Shown here one piece after another: positions 29,858 to 42,238 of a DNA stretch of 64,000 nt; the stretch's first letter is position 1; each line of letters starts with the position of its first letter. The stretch lies in assembly GCA_003260355.1 (NCBI GenBank), contig MPSQ01000001.1:434001-498000 (forward strand), given 5' to 3'. Origin of the DNA: SR1 bacterium human oral taxon HOT-345. GTDB lineage: Bacteria; Patescibacteriota; Gracilibacteria; Absconditabacterales; Absconditicoccaceae. The notes below the pieces were generated by a model, which was not told the DNA's origin, made no database searches, and worked only from the letters and a program-made list of their open reading frames with translations. The translations under genes and the position numbers were made by a program.

Positions 29858-30529
29858 CTAATTAATTTTCTCTAAATACTCTTTTAACTGAATAAGAATA
29901 TTCTTGTAGTCATATATCTCTGCAGCTAAAAATTTAAGTGAATATTTATTCGGTAGCTTTGAGACAAGTTTTAGGATTTCTATATGGTCATTATATCAAG
30001 AAAGTGTAATATCACTCACCAATAGATATAGCGTATCATCCAAATAAGGAGAGAAGTTGAAAATTATTTTTGCCTCTTCTTTCATTTGCTCATGTTGAGT
30101 AATGAGATATTCCCCTCGGTTTGGATGTCTAAACCCTCAGTCGGAAACAAAATTTACATGGGTTACTTCGTCCTTATCCGTCAGATTTTCTAATTTGTTT
30201 TGTATTTCATCTAAGGTTAACTCTTCCCGTCAGCAGTTATTCCCAAACATTTGGAACGGGACTGCAGCTTTTGCTAGTAAAAATTTTAGATGTTTATTTA
30301 TCAATGGAGATAAATGTTTCTTTTTAGTGTTTTCAGGGGCATAAGTGATGATGATATAGAATACAAAAGATGAAGTAATTGCCAGGGCTAAACTATATCA
30401 AAATCCACTAAAAGGTATTTCTAACTTAAAGCTTGGAATGTTAAATATGATTACAAAAATTATCGCGATTACTACGACTCGATTTAATAATCTATTAGCA
30501 CGATAAAACTTTAAAAGTTCTTGTCTCAT
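29858..30529 (-). CDS. Protein with two N-terminal TM helices and a soluble domain
   Basis: Residues 1-85 hold a basic start and two hydrophobic helices (about 18-35 and 45-65). The rest is soluble, with a UGA-encoded Gly in NNCGREEL and another in VSDGGFRHPNRGEYLI. The C-terminal part is mixed and acidic. It ends in TAG. The leader shows TCAGACTTTTATTTTTA, the variant of the recurring leader motif. No family was recognised. Confidence 0.45.
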
Positions 30530-30722
30530 AGGTATAAATACTTTCTAAAAATAAAAGTCTGATTTTTCATCGCTTTTTTACTTGTTGTGTAGATTTTCTT
30601 GCAACTATTTGTTTTGAAGAAGTGTATTCCTGACTACTATTGACGTTTTAACAAAAAAGAAATAAATCCCCTGTATTTTAGGAATTTACCCTTCAAAAGC
30701 AAAAGAAAAAAGTCATGAGAAA

Positions 30723-31049
30723 CTATTTCTTGCTTTTCGTCTTGAGAAAAACGACAATACCAATTTGATTCTCGGGATGTTCTTCTGGAGAAACCCTATT
30801 AATCTTTGCCACTAAAATGTCGCCATAACCCGCTTCTAAAAGTTTTGAAATCTCTTTATTATCTGATCTTGGGATATAGCCAATCTTCGTCTTTTTGAAA
30901 TAGACAGCTATGGCATGAGTATCGTAGGGATTTTCTGGTTCATAAACTAGCTCAAGATCTGCTCAAATTTTAAGTTGCTCAAAAATAAAAATCCCTTCTG
31001 CAAAAGAGAAGCCAGCCACATTACAGTGAAGAAAATGGAGGTATTTCAT
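30723..31049 (-). CDS. Stand-alone HIRAN-domain protein
   Basis: The 108-residue protein is a single HIRAN domain: NVAGFSFAEGIFIFEQLKIG (UGA gives the last Gly), then LELVYEPENPYDTHAIAVYF, KIGYIPRSDNKEISKLLEAG and a final strand. HIRAN domains bind 3' single-stranded DNA ends, best known in HLTF/Rad5 helicases. Stand-alone bacterial versions are usually linked to repair or phage-related functions. It lies near the OLD gene but is transcribed in the opposite direction. Confidence 0.75.
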
Positions 31050-31212
31050 GATAATTACTATAGAGAAGTAAAAAATCATATTTTTTTGTAAATTTAGTAG
31101 CAATTTATGTTTAGCGCGGTTTACTATACGGAGCACTCAGGGAATTGCAAGAGGAAGTATTTATGATATGCGTCTAGTAACTTGTAGATATATCTTACTT
31201 CATACTATAGAA

Positions 31213-31239
31213 GAAAAGAGAGGGTTACCTCTCTCTTTT
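31213..31239. terminator. Hairpin terminator at the end of secA
   Basis: AAAGAGAGG pairs with CCTCTCTCTTT around a four-base loop three bases beyond the secA stop. The T-run on the minus strand is short (TTTTCTTC). Confidence 0.5.
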
Positions 31240-31242
31240 AAA

Positions 31243-34200
31243 TTATTCTTTTCCACAGCATTTTTTATATTTTTTCCCGCTACCACAAGGGCACGGATCG
31301 TTTGGTCTTACTTTTCCTTCAGGTTTGACCGTTGTATGAGTTGGTCAATCCTCCACTTCAAATACCTCAACATCTGTATCATTACTGTTATCAAATATCT
31401 GAGCTCTACTATCTTGGACTTCGGTTTCAGGTTTACTTGGTTGGTGGGGGATATTTTTACTTGCTGAAGTCAGAATTTCAATTACTTTTTCTTCATTGCT
31501 TTCTTCTTGAATAAGTTGTCCTGACTGCTGAACTGCAATTGCATCAAAGTCTAATTTTAATAAATAAGATGCAGTATTATTTGTGATATTTGCGAGGAGT
31601 TCCTGGAACTTTTCAAAAGATTCTTTCTTATAAATTACTAAAGGATCAAGCTGAGCATAGGACATCAGTCAGACTTTTTCTCTAAGATTTTGCATTTCAT
31701 CAATATGATCAACCCAAAGTTTATCAATAAAATGAAGATGTACTTCTCTAAAGATCTGGAATAGAAGCTTCGTCTCAAGTGTAGAAAACACTCTAGTAAA
31801 GTAAGCGTCTAACCTCTCAAGTAACATCGCTTTCAAAGCCTCATAATCAAGCTGAGACAGCTCATGGTATTCTGGTTGCGTGATATTCAAGCCATATTCC
31901 TTATTCAGAACTACAAGAAGATCAGCAACAGACTGTCCAGTAATCTCAGCATTTGCAATTTGCGTAATGATAATATTTTTAGCTTCAGTTAGGAACTCTT
32001 CTTTAAGGTTAGCAACATAAGTTTCTTGCTTCTGTTCATCGTTTTCGGCAGCAAGGATTTCGTCTCTGATACGATAGACTCTTTTTCTTTGCTTGTCAAC
32101 TACGCTATCATAATCAAAGAGATGCTTTCTGATGCCGAAATATCGTCCTTCAATTTCCTTTTGAGCTCTGATAATTGATTTACTAAATTGTTTTTGGGTG
32201 AGTTCTAGGCTTTCAAGATCCGTTTTGGAAAGGAGCATACTAGCCAAAGACTGAATTTTCTCGCCTCCCATCTTTCTCATCAACGAATCATCAAGGGCAA
32301 CGAAGAATACAGAAACACCAGGATCTCACTGTCTTCCAGCTCTTCCTCTTAGCTGATTATCAATTCTTCTAGATTCATGTTTTTCCGTTCCGAGGATGAA
32401 AAGTCAGAAGAAAAGGTCTTTTTCTATCGCTTCTTTGCTCGTATCTTTTTGACTAGGAATAAAGCTGACTTTTGCATAAGGAACGGTATTTGCCTTTCTC
32501 TTCCTATTAAATTGCACCGTAAAATTTCCTCATTCTAGGGCAACAGAACAAGTAAGGGTTTGCTGAGATGCTAAAGTTTTTAAATCTGCTTCATTCAATG
32601 AAACTGCCTCTTTCAAAGCATCAAGGAAAAGTCAAAATTCAAACTCAGAATACAGGTTTCCAGAAGAAACGATTCAGTTTTTTAGATTTTTTAGGAAAAA
32701 TTTAAGATAATTCTGAGCCATCTTCTCGTTCAATCCCTCTTCAAGCTTGATATCCGTTCCACGACCTGCCATATTGGTTGCCACAACTACGGATTTATAT
32801 TTCCCTGCATTAGAAACAATATTCGCCTCCTGCTCGTGAAACTTTGCATTCAAAACATAGTGAGTTATCGCTTCTTTATCCAAAAGCCTAGAAACATACT
32901 CAGAAGTCGCAATATCCGCGGTTCCGATAAGGATTGGCTGTCCGATTTCATGATAAAATTTGATATAATCCTTCACAAACTTCCACTTAGTATGCTGATT
33001 GAAATATACTTTATCATTCATATCTACTCTAAGAATAGGTTTATTCGTAGGGACAATAACTACTTCTAGTTCATAAATTTTATTAAACTCTTCTCCTTCA
33101 GTAGAAGCTGTTCCGGTCATTCCAGAGAGTTTCGCATATTGCTTGAAAAAATTCTGATAGGTGATCGTAGCCATTGTTTGAGATTCCCTCTGGATTTGCA
33201 CCTGTTCTTTTGCTTCAATCGCCTGATGAAGTCCTTCAGAAAACCTTCTTCCTGGCATCGTCCTTCCTGTATGTTCATCTACGATTAACACTTCCCCATT
33301 GGAGATAATGTAATCCTTATCCTTGATATAGACCGCCTTTGCTTTCAAAGCATTCTCAATATGGTGGATTTCTCCATACCCCATATCCTTATAGATATTC
33401 TCTACCTTCAAAATCTCCTCAAGCTTTGCAATTCCTTTTCCAGAAAGTTGAGCCGTCTTGGTCTTTTCATCAATGTAATAATCCCCATCTTCTTCCTGCT
33501 CTTTCCCATACTCATCATTCAAAACCTCTTGAATAAAGCCTTTGGAAACTTTTTTCTTTCCTGAACAAGGAGAAAGCAGATTTACTACTTGTGCATAATA
33601 GCTGTATTTTTCAGTAGGTTCTTCTCTTGGCTGAGAGATAATAAGTGGAGTTCTCGCCTCATCAATCAAAATACTATCAATCTCATCCACAATCGCAAAA
33701 TTAAGTGGTCTCCAAGTCAGACTTCTTTCTGCTAGACTTTTTACGAGATTATCTCTCAGGTAATCAAATCCTAATTCTGAATTTTCCACATAAGTAATGT
33801 CCTTAGCATACTCTCCTCTTCTGATCTGAAGCGGAGTCCCTTTGGTCACGGAACCAACGGTCAATCCAAGCCAAGTATAGACATGCGCCATCCATTCACT
33901 ATCACGAGAAGCAAGGTAATCATTGACCGTTACGACATGCACTCCTTTCCCAGCAAGTGCATTAAGATACACAGGAGCAACCGCAACGAGCGTTTTTCCT
34001 TCTCCGGTCTTCATTTCTGCAATCTTTCCTTGATGGAGGATAATTCCTCAGAGCAACTGAACATCATAGGGAATCATATTCCAGGTAAGTTCATGTCCTT
34101 TAACTTTCGCTTTTGTTCCAACAAGTCTTTTACAAGCCTGTTTTACAACGGCAAACGCCTCTGGAAGTAAATCGTCCAAAGTGGTTCAGTTTTCAATTCT

Positions 34201-34356
34201 TTGTTTAAATTCTTCGGTTTTTGCTTGAATTTCAGCATCAGAAAGTGCATCAAATTCGGCATACCGATGATTGATATCTCTCACAAGTGGCATCAAAGCA
34301 TCAATCTGCTTTTGATTGTAATCACCACCAATTATATTCATAATCCAATCTAACAT
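31243..34356 (-). CDS. secA: Preprotein translocase ATPase SecA
   Basis: The 1037-residue motor drives Sec export. It shows MKTGEGKT (Walker A), [19 protein letters not shown] (DEAD-type motif II), [27 protein letters not shown], then [20 protein letters not shown] followed by QGDPGVS. The last glycine run includes a UGA. The C-terminal SEC-C zinc motif is [17 protein letters not shown]. About seven UGA codons all sit on glycines. It is longer than the usual 830-900 residues, mainly through insertions in the preprotein-binding region and an acidic linker before the zinc motif. The leader carries TCAGATTTTTATCTTTTTTT. Confidence 0.97.
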
Positions 34357-34549
34357 TTGCTTCTTTTCTAGTAAAAAAAGATAAAAATCTGACGTTTAAT
34401 CAAGAAGAACTTATACGAATTTGTATCCATAAAGCAAATTGTTTTTTGCATGAAATGCTCCTCTATTAAGAAAAAATGAATAAAACGTCTTGCATCTTCT
34501 TTAGAAATAATTAAAAGAATGGAGATTTATCTTCTAAAAATAGTAAACT

Positions 34550-34921
34550 ATGCAAAAAAAATGAAAAACAGCTGGTGAAAGAATTGATGAAGCAACAGGA
34601 AAGATCCAGGAAGCAGCTTCAAAGTTCGGGGAAAAGATTGGGAATGGAGCCGAAGAGACAAAAAAGGTTGCAAACAACGTTAAAAATTGGCGAGAAAAAG
34701 CCTCTGTTGAAGAAATTGTGATGACGTTGATTGGAATCGTTTTGTTGATTTTGGCGCTGATTCAGCTAAGAGAGTTCCTTTGGGGAATTATTCTTCTTTT
34801 GGCAGGTCTACTTTGTGTTATGGGATATTTTAATCCTTTTTTGAGAAGTTTGATTGATAGATTTTTTTCAGAATCAGAGGACACTTCTAAAAAAGACACC
34901 CATTCAAAGAAAGAAGACTAA
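34550..34921 (+). CDS. Small protein with amphipathic N-terminus and two TM helices
   Basis: Residues 1-55 (MQKKGKTAGERIDEATGKIQ...) form a charged amphipathic helix like those of CsbD/YtxH-type stress proteins. Two hydrophobic helices (about 57-75 and 78-95) and a polar tail with Ser/Lys/Glu follow. One UGA is Gly5. An intrinsic terminator follows. No firm family. Confidence 0.5.
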
Positions 34922-34967
34922 AGATAAGAAGCAATTGATAAGCCCTTATCTTAAATGATAAATTTAT

Positions 34968-35005
34968 GGGGAAGGTTCAAAGAAACCTGATTTCTTCCCC
35001 TTTTT
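34968..35005 (+). terminator. Intrinsic terminator
   Basis: GGGGAAG (34968-34974) pairs with CTTCCCC (34994-35000), followed by TTTTT. Confidence 0.8.
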
Positions 35006-35059
35006 GGTAGCCAAAAGTTAGAAAGGATTATTCACATTTATCTGTTCTTTACCTCCAAC

Positions 35060-35464
35060 ATGACACGTGAAGATAGAAGAAATTTTATCAAAAATATTTT
35101 TAGACTTGCAATTGGTGTTGTACTTCTTGTTGCTTGTTTTTGATATTTAAAAAATCATCCGGCTGAACAGATAGCACTTTATTCTGGATTAAAAACTATT
35201 ATTCAGAAAGGAGAAGTGTTGGCATATAATGTTTTATGAAGAGATGGTAACCAGCTGGCTAGAAAATATGATTTGGAAAATAGGTATCTTGAGCTTATCC
35301 ATCGTGCCGAGGAAAAGGGATGTAAAGATACGGAGTTAGTGGAGGCTTTACATCAGACGTATGAGACTTTTTTACAAGAAGATAAAAAGAAGATCAGTTA
35401 TTATATCGCAAAATACATGATTCTTTTTTCAGAATATGACTCATCTGTTGAAGAATGTTCATAG
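35060..35464 (+). CDS. Small single-pass membrane protein with soluble domain
   Basis: The 134-residue protein has a basic N-terminus (MTREDRRNFIKNIFR), one membrane helix (about 16-32, with a UGA-encoded Gly), and a helical soluble part that includes KGCKDTELVEALHQTYETFL. This suggests an exported domain held by a signal anchor. UGA also encodes Gly in NVLGRDGN. Family not recognised. Confidence 0.5.
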
Positions 35465-35500
35465 TTTAATGCCTTTGTTGTTTCCTTCTTTAACTTAAAC

Positions 35501-36436
35501 TTAACAAGCAATTCTTCCCTTGCTTGTTTTTTCTATTTTTCCGAGTCTTAGTAAAAGTGGCTCAATATCTTGTTCAAGTGTTTTTTCGCTAGTTCAAAGC
35601 TGGAGAGCTAGAGTTTTCACTCAGACGGGGCGATCAAAGTGAGAAAGAATTTCCAAGTATTTTTTGTGGAGGGGCATCATTCCACCATCGTCAATCTGAA
35701 GATGGTCGAGAAAATCGCATCGCTCTTTTTTGTCCAGATTTTGTATCTTTTTACTAACAACAAAATCTCTCATTTTAATTACAAGATTGTGAATCTCTCT
35801 AGGAACAGGTGAGACTTTGCGTGCAAAAGTGGGTAATAAATCTGCATTGTATGGGATTTGATATTTTGCCAAATATTGCTGGATGATCAAGATTTTCTCC
35901 TCAGAGGTATATTCCATATAGTGAAAATGGTAGACAAATCTATTTTTCATTGGTTGTGAGAGAGATTCTGGTTTTGTGGTGGCACCAATAAGTGTAAATG
36001 GACTAATGGGAAGCCTAAGATTTCATCCCTCTGGCATTACCATATCTATTACAAAATCTTCCATTGCAATATATAAAACCTCCTCTATTGCTGGTCTTAA
36101 CCTGTGAATTTCATCAATAAAGAGGATATCTCAGCTTTCTAAACTATTTAAAACACTGACTAATTCACTGGGCTTAGAAATAGCATATCATGTAATAATT
36201 TTCATTCTCGTTCCCAGCTGATTGGCAACGATTCATGCCATCGTTGTTTTTCAAAATCCACTCGGTCAAGAAAATAATAGGTGTCATAATGGACTTTGCC
36301 TCTTTTTTGCACTATCAATTGCTGTTGCGAGGACTGATTTTATTGGCTCTTGACCGATAAACTGAACAAAAGAATCTGGTCTTTGCGGATTGGTTGTGGA
36401 TTCTTTCGTCTCTAGTCAGATTTTTTTTATTTCCAT
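35501..36436 (-). CDS. ruvB: Holliday junction branch-migration ATPase RuvB
   Basis: The 311-residue AAA+ motor shows [18 protein letters not shown], then HLLFSGPSGFGKTTMAGIVA (Walker A with two glycines encoded by UGA), [11 protein letters not shown] (Walker B) and [20 protein letters not shown] (sensor 1). The C-terminal winged helix follows with [28 protein letters not shown]. The family's PLR motif is changed here to SQPMKNR. Eight or more UGA codons are used. It converges with 35060-35464 and their ends share a terminator. It lies 69 bases downstream of murL. Confidence 0.93.
35504..35532 (+). terminator. Intrinsic terminator overlapping the ruvB 3' end
   Basis: ACAAGCA (35504-35510) pairs with TGCTTGT (35521-35527), followed by TTTTT. 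It ends the plus-strand gene 35060-35464, and the left arm is part of the last ruvB codons. Confidence 0.8.
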
Positions 36437-36505
36437 ATTATTTTTGACAAATAAATCATTAAGCTTACTATGCTGATTTTAGGGAAAATTTCAAGAGAGA
36501 TTTTT

Positions 36506-37819
36506 TTAATTGGCAAGTAATTTTTTTTGTAAAGCAAGAAAATCTGACTCCTCCATTTTTGTCATAATCTTCTCCCTGAAAAGGAGCATAATCTTTGAAT
36601 TTTCTTCCGGGTTTTTGAGATATGAAAGCCGAAGTCCTAAAAGCATTTCTTCGTTTGTCCCCACGCATTCAAAAGGTTTTATGCCTGATATCCCCATGAG
36701 TTCAGAAAAAAGTTCTACTAACTCCTCTGCATCAAAAAGATCTTTCCCAAAAATTTGTATTACCTCTTCTTTGCCTAAAAATGCCCTCATCATTGTATAA
36801 ATAAAAGCACACTTTGGGCATTCTCAGCACCATAATTCATCTCTTGCTAGTTTTGATCAGCTTTGGTGAAAGTTTCTATTACAGCTGGAGAAATTGTAAA
36901 AATACTTTGGATACTTGCAAAATTCTTGAATTATTCTGATTTCATACCGTTTTCTTAATAAGCTATAACTGGAGAAATCTTCGGAAATTCGCTGGTGAAC
37001 ATAGTTTTGAAAATCCTGTTCAAATTCGGATGATTTGCTCCGTTGATGATTGATTTCTAGTCCATGATAAAAAGTATTACCTTCATCTGCACTTTTCTCT
37101 AGTGAGGTAATGGTCGCATCATAACCGTATAAATAAGACACAACTAGAGATACAAAAGATATTATGCCTGTAATTGGTAGATGACCGTTGTAATATCACT
37201 GATTAAGGAGCTTTTTAATTTGATCTAGATCGAGAGTCCTTTTAATAATTAGCCTTTTTTTTTCAGTTGGGATTTGTGCAATCTGATGAAGCGGAAAATC
37301 GTTTCAAAAAGAAAAAAGATCGAAAGTCTGACCTTGACTTTTGAGCAGTTCTACCGTTACTAGAGAGTCCTTTCCCCCTCCGAATAAGACCAGCGATTTA
37401 TGTGACTGCATGAAGATTTTTTTTGAATAGTTTGGTGCATCTTTGACAGAAGCAAATTCGGCTAATCATTCAGGATTTATCTGGTTTCTATAAAAAAATT
37501 CTCCGAGTCCTTTAATATAAAAATTATTCCAAAATCTTTTTTGCTCTTGCGTTAAATCGAGCGTATGGACAAGAATCTCTTTTGTTGGAAAGAGTTTGTA
37601 GTAACTGACCCCTAATGCGAGATGGAGATGAGCAAGAAGTTGTTTGAGTTCGTTTTCATCATTTTTTACTATCGGGAATTCAGATTTCTCTTTTAAAGGA
37701 GAAAAATTGATCACTTCTGTAAAGGATTCGCTCTCATCAAATGAGTAATGGAATTTTGCCTCATAGGTATTTGGATTCCACTCAAAACGGGAAATATTGA
37801 AAGTAGAAAATGGTTTCAT
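36506..37819 (-). CDS. murL: UDP-MurNAc-L-Ala-L-Glu epimerase MurL
   Basis: The 437-residue protein matches MurL throughout: VLFGGGKDSLVTVELLKSQG, then TSLEKSADEGNTFYHGLEIN then HQRSKSSEFEQDF, NFSSCNRNF, LWCGECPKCAFIYTMMRAFL, IFGKDLFDAEELVELFSELM and GIKPFECVGTNEEM. MurL, described with MurD2 in Xanthomonas, epimerises the terminal L-Glu of UDP-MurNAc-L-Ala-L-Glu to D-Glu, replacing the usual glutamate racemase route. Four UGA codons would cut it into unrecognisable pieces under the standard code. It starts two bases after the EEP gene and was probably co-transcribed. No murD2 lies in the window. Confidence 0.88.
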
Positions 37820-37821
37820 AA

Positions 37822-38877
37822 TTATTCAATTTCAAATATAAAGCCACTGTGATCTGAGCCTGGAATTTGGATTTTTTTCAGATTTTTAAACTTTAGGTTT
37901 GGACTGAGAAATACATGATCAATATGTGACTGAAAAAAAGGGAAATATCCTCAAGCTTTCCTTATCCATAACGGCAAAAAACTAAAATCCTTATGGACAT
38001 TCAACATTTCTCATAAGTTTCGAGTGAAAAGGATTGGGAATGTTTTTGTGATGTTTTCTAGTGTGCCACTAAAGGATCCTGCGAAATCTCCATAATAAGC
38101 AGATCGTGGGCTTGTGTTAAAGTCGCCAAGCATTATAATTTTTGCATTGCTTTCTCTTTGAGATTGATGATGAGTAAAAAAGTCTGATTTAATCTGTTTT
38201 AATTGCTGATTTCTCTTTTCAAAAAATGCTTTGCTAACCGGTGATGCGGTATGAATTTCATAAAAATAATATTTTCATTTTTCTGTATCGATAGAGAAAT
38301 AGCCATATCTCCAACTTGCCTGAGGGAAGTCGTCAGCAAGATTATCTATTGGATATTTACTAAATACGATGCTTCCAACCGCGATTTTGGATCGAGAGGT
38401 GGTATTGCTATAGGGATAATGTGCCGCAAAAAAATCCTTCAAAGCTTGACTATGCTCTTCACTAAACTCGACAAAAAGAACAACATCTGGGTTTTCATCT
38501 AAAATCATTTTTTTGATTGCATCTATATTGTTATTTCCCATATAGATATTGGAAAATAAGACTTTAATTGGACTATCTATTGATTGATTGAGTTCGTGTA
38601 AAGGCTGATAGAACTGCTTAATCGGTCGCAAAAAACAGCCAAAGAGGATTCAAAAACAAAGGACAAATAGAGGAGATAGACGTCTTTTCAGACTGTTTTT
38701 TTGTTTGTCTTTGTAAAGAAATTTCCAAAGCTGAAAAACTCGGAATAGCAGTCCTAAAAAGCTTATTATCGATAAATGTGGCAAGAAACTGATTGCCAAT
38801 TCTCCGAAATAACTCCCTTTACAGAGGATCACAACTCCTCCAAAAAGTATTCGCAAGGAAGCAAATATAAGACTCAT
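37822..38877 (-). CDS. Membrane-anchored endonuclease/exonuclease/phosphatase (EEP) family protein
   Basis: The 351-residue protein has two or three N-terminal hydrophobic helices (about 3-20, 28-48 and 70-85) and then an EEP domain: VLFSNIYMGNNNIDAIKKMI, NPDVVLFVEFSEEH (metal-binding Glu), YYFYEIHTASP, MLGDFNTSP (the catalytic D-x-N) and PGSDHSGFIFEIE (final D-H pair). Three UGA codons are Gly. The catalytic face should be outside the membrane. EEP proteins of this form act as phosphodiesterases or nucleases. It precedes murL by two bases. Confidence 0.8.
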
Positions 38878-38986
38878 ATTGCTCTATTTACTAGGGATAA
38901 ACGGTTTTTGACTATATATATTCTTTATGAGAAAGCAAATGTTTTTGTTTTTATCAAAAAGTTGGGGAATAAAACTAAGGAAAATC

Positions 38987-39014
38987 TTGCTTTTAGCTAA
39001 GAAAGCACTATACT
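38987..39014 (+). promoter_or_regulatory. Promoter TTGCTT-N16-TATACT for the large secreted protein
   Basis: TTGCTT (38987-38992) and TATACT (39009-39014) are 16 bases apart, 37 bases before ATG 39051. Confidence 0.7.
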
Positions 39015-39050
39015 TTTTCCTAGGAGTCTTTTATCTCCCTAAATAAAACG

Positions 39051-42000
39051 ATGTGAGGAGTAAAAAAAGCAATAAAATTCTGATTTTTGGGACTTTTCGG
39101 TTTTGTTTTTAGCGTGAATATCCTTTTTGCTAGCTCTGGTAGAAACTCTGTTTTCTATCAGAATTTAAATCAATTATTAGTTCCAGTAGAGGCTATTCTT
39201 CGCCAAAAAACACTTTCTCGTTATCAGCTTACGAGGCTCTTGAATGCAGTAGAATGCTATGATTGTATAGTCCCGGATAAGAAAACTCATGACAAATATA
39301 GTGGAGCCTTTTGGACGGGGTTTGTTTCGTTACCGGGTAAAGATTTTAGGGATATTGAGTATCTTTCCTGAAAATATCAAGGAGTAAACTATTATTACTG
39401 TGTGGCAAAGGTTGGTAACGATGATACCATGAGAGGATACCCAGTTGCAACCAGTAATATTTGTGCTGGAAAGTTTTGTGGATCAAGAGATATCAGTAAG
39501 GCAGAATTTTTTCAAACCCTTCTCAATCTTCTCACTGATAGGATAAAAGGCAACTACTCTGCCCCATGGAAAGACATTAAAGAATGGGTTAATAAAAGAG
39601 ACAAAAAAAGCTATGAATATAAAGTATTTACTACTGCAGAGATTGACCTAATAAATAGAAAAGAAAAACAGACTGAAAAAATACAGTCGAGACTTGAATT
39701 TTCTACATATCTTAAATACTGTATGTTTCATCCGAACGAATGTGGATTTCAGACTTTCCCTACTTTACCAAAAGGATATTGGCCTCTTTCAGAGATGAAT
39801 ATTCTGATTCAGGCGGGAATTATTACTCCTCAGGATGTAGAAGGCTTTTCTAAACCTATTAGTACGGAAGATGCATTAAAAAAGCTGGATCTCCTTTATG
39901 AACTTCATATTCAATGTGCATTAAATGTTGACTATGACTGTGATGGACTAGTAAATCATGAAGATAATTGTCCTTATGCTTATAATCCTGGACAAAATGA
40001 TATGGATAGCAATGGTATTGGCGATGTTTGTAGTGATGATATTGATGGTGATGGAAAAAAGAACCCGCTTGGTCTGGTTGATGATACCTGAAATATCAAT
40101 TATTCAGTACTTATGAAAGAAAAATCTGAAGATCCGACTCCATTAGGAGAAGATACAAGAGAAGACCTTTATTTCATCAAGGTAAGCAAACTTGATAATG
40201 ATCTGCCTTCTTTGGTAAAATTTGAGATTACGAGTCGTGAGGCTCCATTAGCAGTTGAATGGGATTTTTGAGATTTTACAAAAGGGAAAGGTATTAAAAC
40301 TCAGCATATTTATACTGCTCCTGGTTTAATGACTGTTATTGCAAAGGTTACTACCAAAGGAGGGAAAGTCTTTGTCCTTAGTCAGCAACTTTCGCTCGGA
40401 CAACCGCAGAGCACGATGTATTGACTTTCTATCAAGTTGGAAAATCTGGATTCAGCTAATAAAAAAGCAGTCTTTAAACCTGAATTTATGGGTAAGTTCG
40501 ACTATTTCCAGCGAGAAAACACGGCAAATTGACACAAGGAAAATACGGTTGCTGATGCGTCTTTTACAACTCCTTTGGAAAATAATCAGAGAAATAATAT
40601 TACCTTAAAAGGCTATGTTCAAGGTAAACTTGTCGCAGTAGCTTCAATAGATATTCTTGATCAAAACTGAACTTTCTTTGGATTTAGTCCTGAGTATTCG
40701 CCGCATCTCAAGACTACTACGACCAAAATAATGACGACACTCAGACTTCAGAATCTTAGTCTTGGTGCTATAGATTCTGTTAAATGGGATTTTGGCGATG
40801 GGACGAATTTTATTGATAGGAAACTCGTAGCTACACATACCTATACCGATCCGTGAAATAAAGTTCTGATCCAGAAAATTCATTTAAAAGATGGCAAAGA
40901 ACTCATTTCAACGTCATTTATGACGTTAAGATCTCTAGAAGAAATCTGAAATCAGGCAATCAACATCATTCCAACCTATAATGACAAAGGAGAACTCGCG
41001 CTTTCCCTTCAGGTACATTGAGCTGTCTCATCGGATCAAATCACATCCCTAACAACCTTGGTTAATAATAAGAATAGTTTTTTCACTCAGAAACCTCAAT
41101 TAAATACTCCTTTCTTTTCCGTAAAGAATAGACAAGGACAGGTTAAAGTTACGAATAAGTTTCGTATTGGTTCAAAACTTCAATTAGAAAACCGTGGAAT
41201 CGCTGTTTTTGATCTTCAAAGTAATGCTCAGAATGCTTTTTCTCTTGATCCTCAATCTGCTTTTTCTTGACTGAAATGTGATTTTGATCATGATGGGATT
41301 CCTGATCTCTATGATGATGATATTGATGGTGATGGTATTAAAAATCTTCTTGGTATGGTTTATTATGAAAGACCTGACTGTAAACTAATCGTTGGAGATA
41401 ACATTGATCAACCTCGTTATAGTGCTCACTTTTGAATTTGTAGCTTGGATAACTGTCCGATAGAAGTGAATACAGATCAGGATGATCTTAATGCCAATGG
41501 AATTGGGGATATTTGTGAGCAGAAAGATCCTGACTGCTGAAATGGGGTGATTGATAAGGGGGAAACCTGTAAAACTTGTCCTCAAGACGTAGGTCCATGT
41601 ACTGCTTTTTGTGATAATGGTAAGATTGAGGCGGCCGAAACCTGTAAAAACTGTGAAAAAGATGTAAAAATCTGTCTCGTAAGCTGTGGGAATGGGAAAA
41701 TTGAGGAAGGTGAAATTTGTGATGATGGAGATCAGAATTTTCATAATGGTAAATGTTCTGTGGACTGTAAACCTATGGACCCTAAGAAACCCCTCTGCGG
41801 AAACGGAGAAATCGACCTATGAGAAGACTGTAAAAACTGTCCTGAAGATCTCAAGGATATTTGTATTGATGATGGGAATAAAAAGCCTAAATGCTGAAAT
41901 GGAGAGGTCGATCCGTGAGAAAACTGTTCTAATTGTTATCAAGATGTCCCTAACTGTGATGAAGATGAAGATTGATGTCCCGATCCAGAAGATCCATGCC

Positions 42001-42236
42001 CAAAGCTTCCTGGTAATAATGGAAGTTGTTGTCCAAAGATTCCTGAGCCATGTGGAGATTGAGAATGCCCCCTTGTAACGCCTCTTTGTAACCAGTGCCC
42101 TTGTCAATATGCGGACTATAGTAATACCCTACAAAATAATGATTCAGTGAGAGCAAGGCTCTGGGATCAAGGCTTTAAAGTCCATTATGATTATTCAAAA
42201 TTTGCTGCTATCAAGAACTTTCTCCAGAGAGAGTAA
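39051..42236 (+). CDS. Secreted multi-repeat protein: TSP type 3 calcium repeats, PKD-like modules, Cys-rich CGNG repeats
   Basis: The 1061-residue protein starts with a signal peptide (MGGVKKAIKFGFLGLFGFVF..ANILFASS type). TSP type 3 / calcium-binding repeats lie near 293-340 (VDYDCDGLVNHEDNCPYAYN, DSNGIGDVC, DDIDGDG) and 742-830. Two PKD-like modules contain AVEWDFGDF and VKWDFGDGTNF..THTYTDPG. About five Cys-rich units at about 828-1000 follow CGNG-x-ID-x-GE-x-C-x-NC-P-x-D. UGA encodes the conserved Gly in many units. About 30 Cys imply oxidative folding outside the cell, fitting the thioredoxin/CcdA pair. There is no LPxTG or C-terminal membrane anchor. It is probably a surface or released adhesin. 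Confidence 0.8.
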
Positions 42237-42238
42237 AC

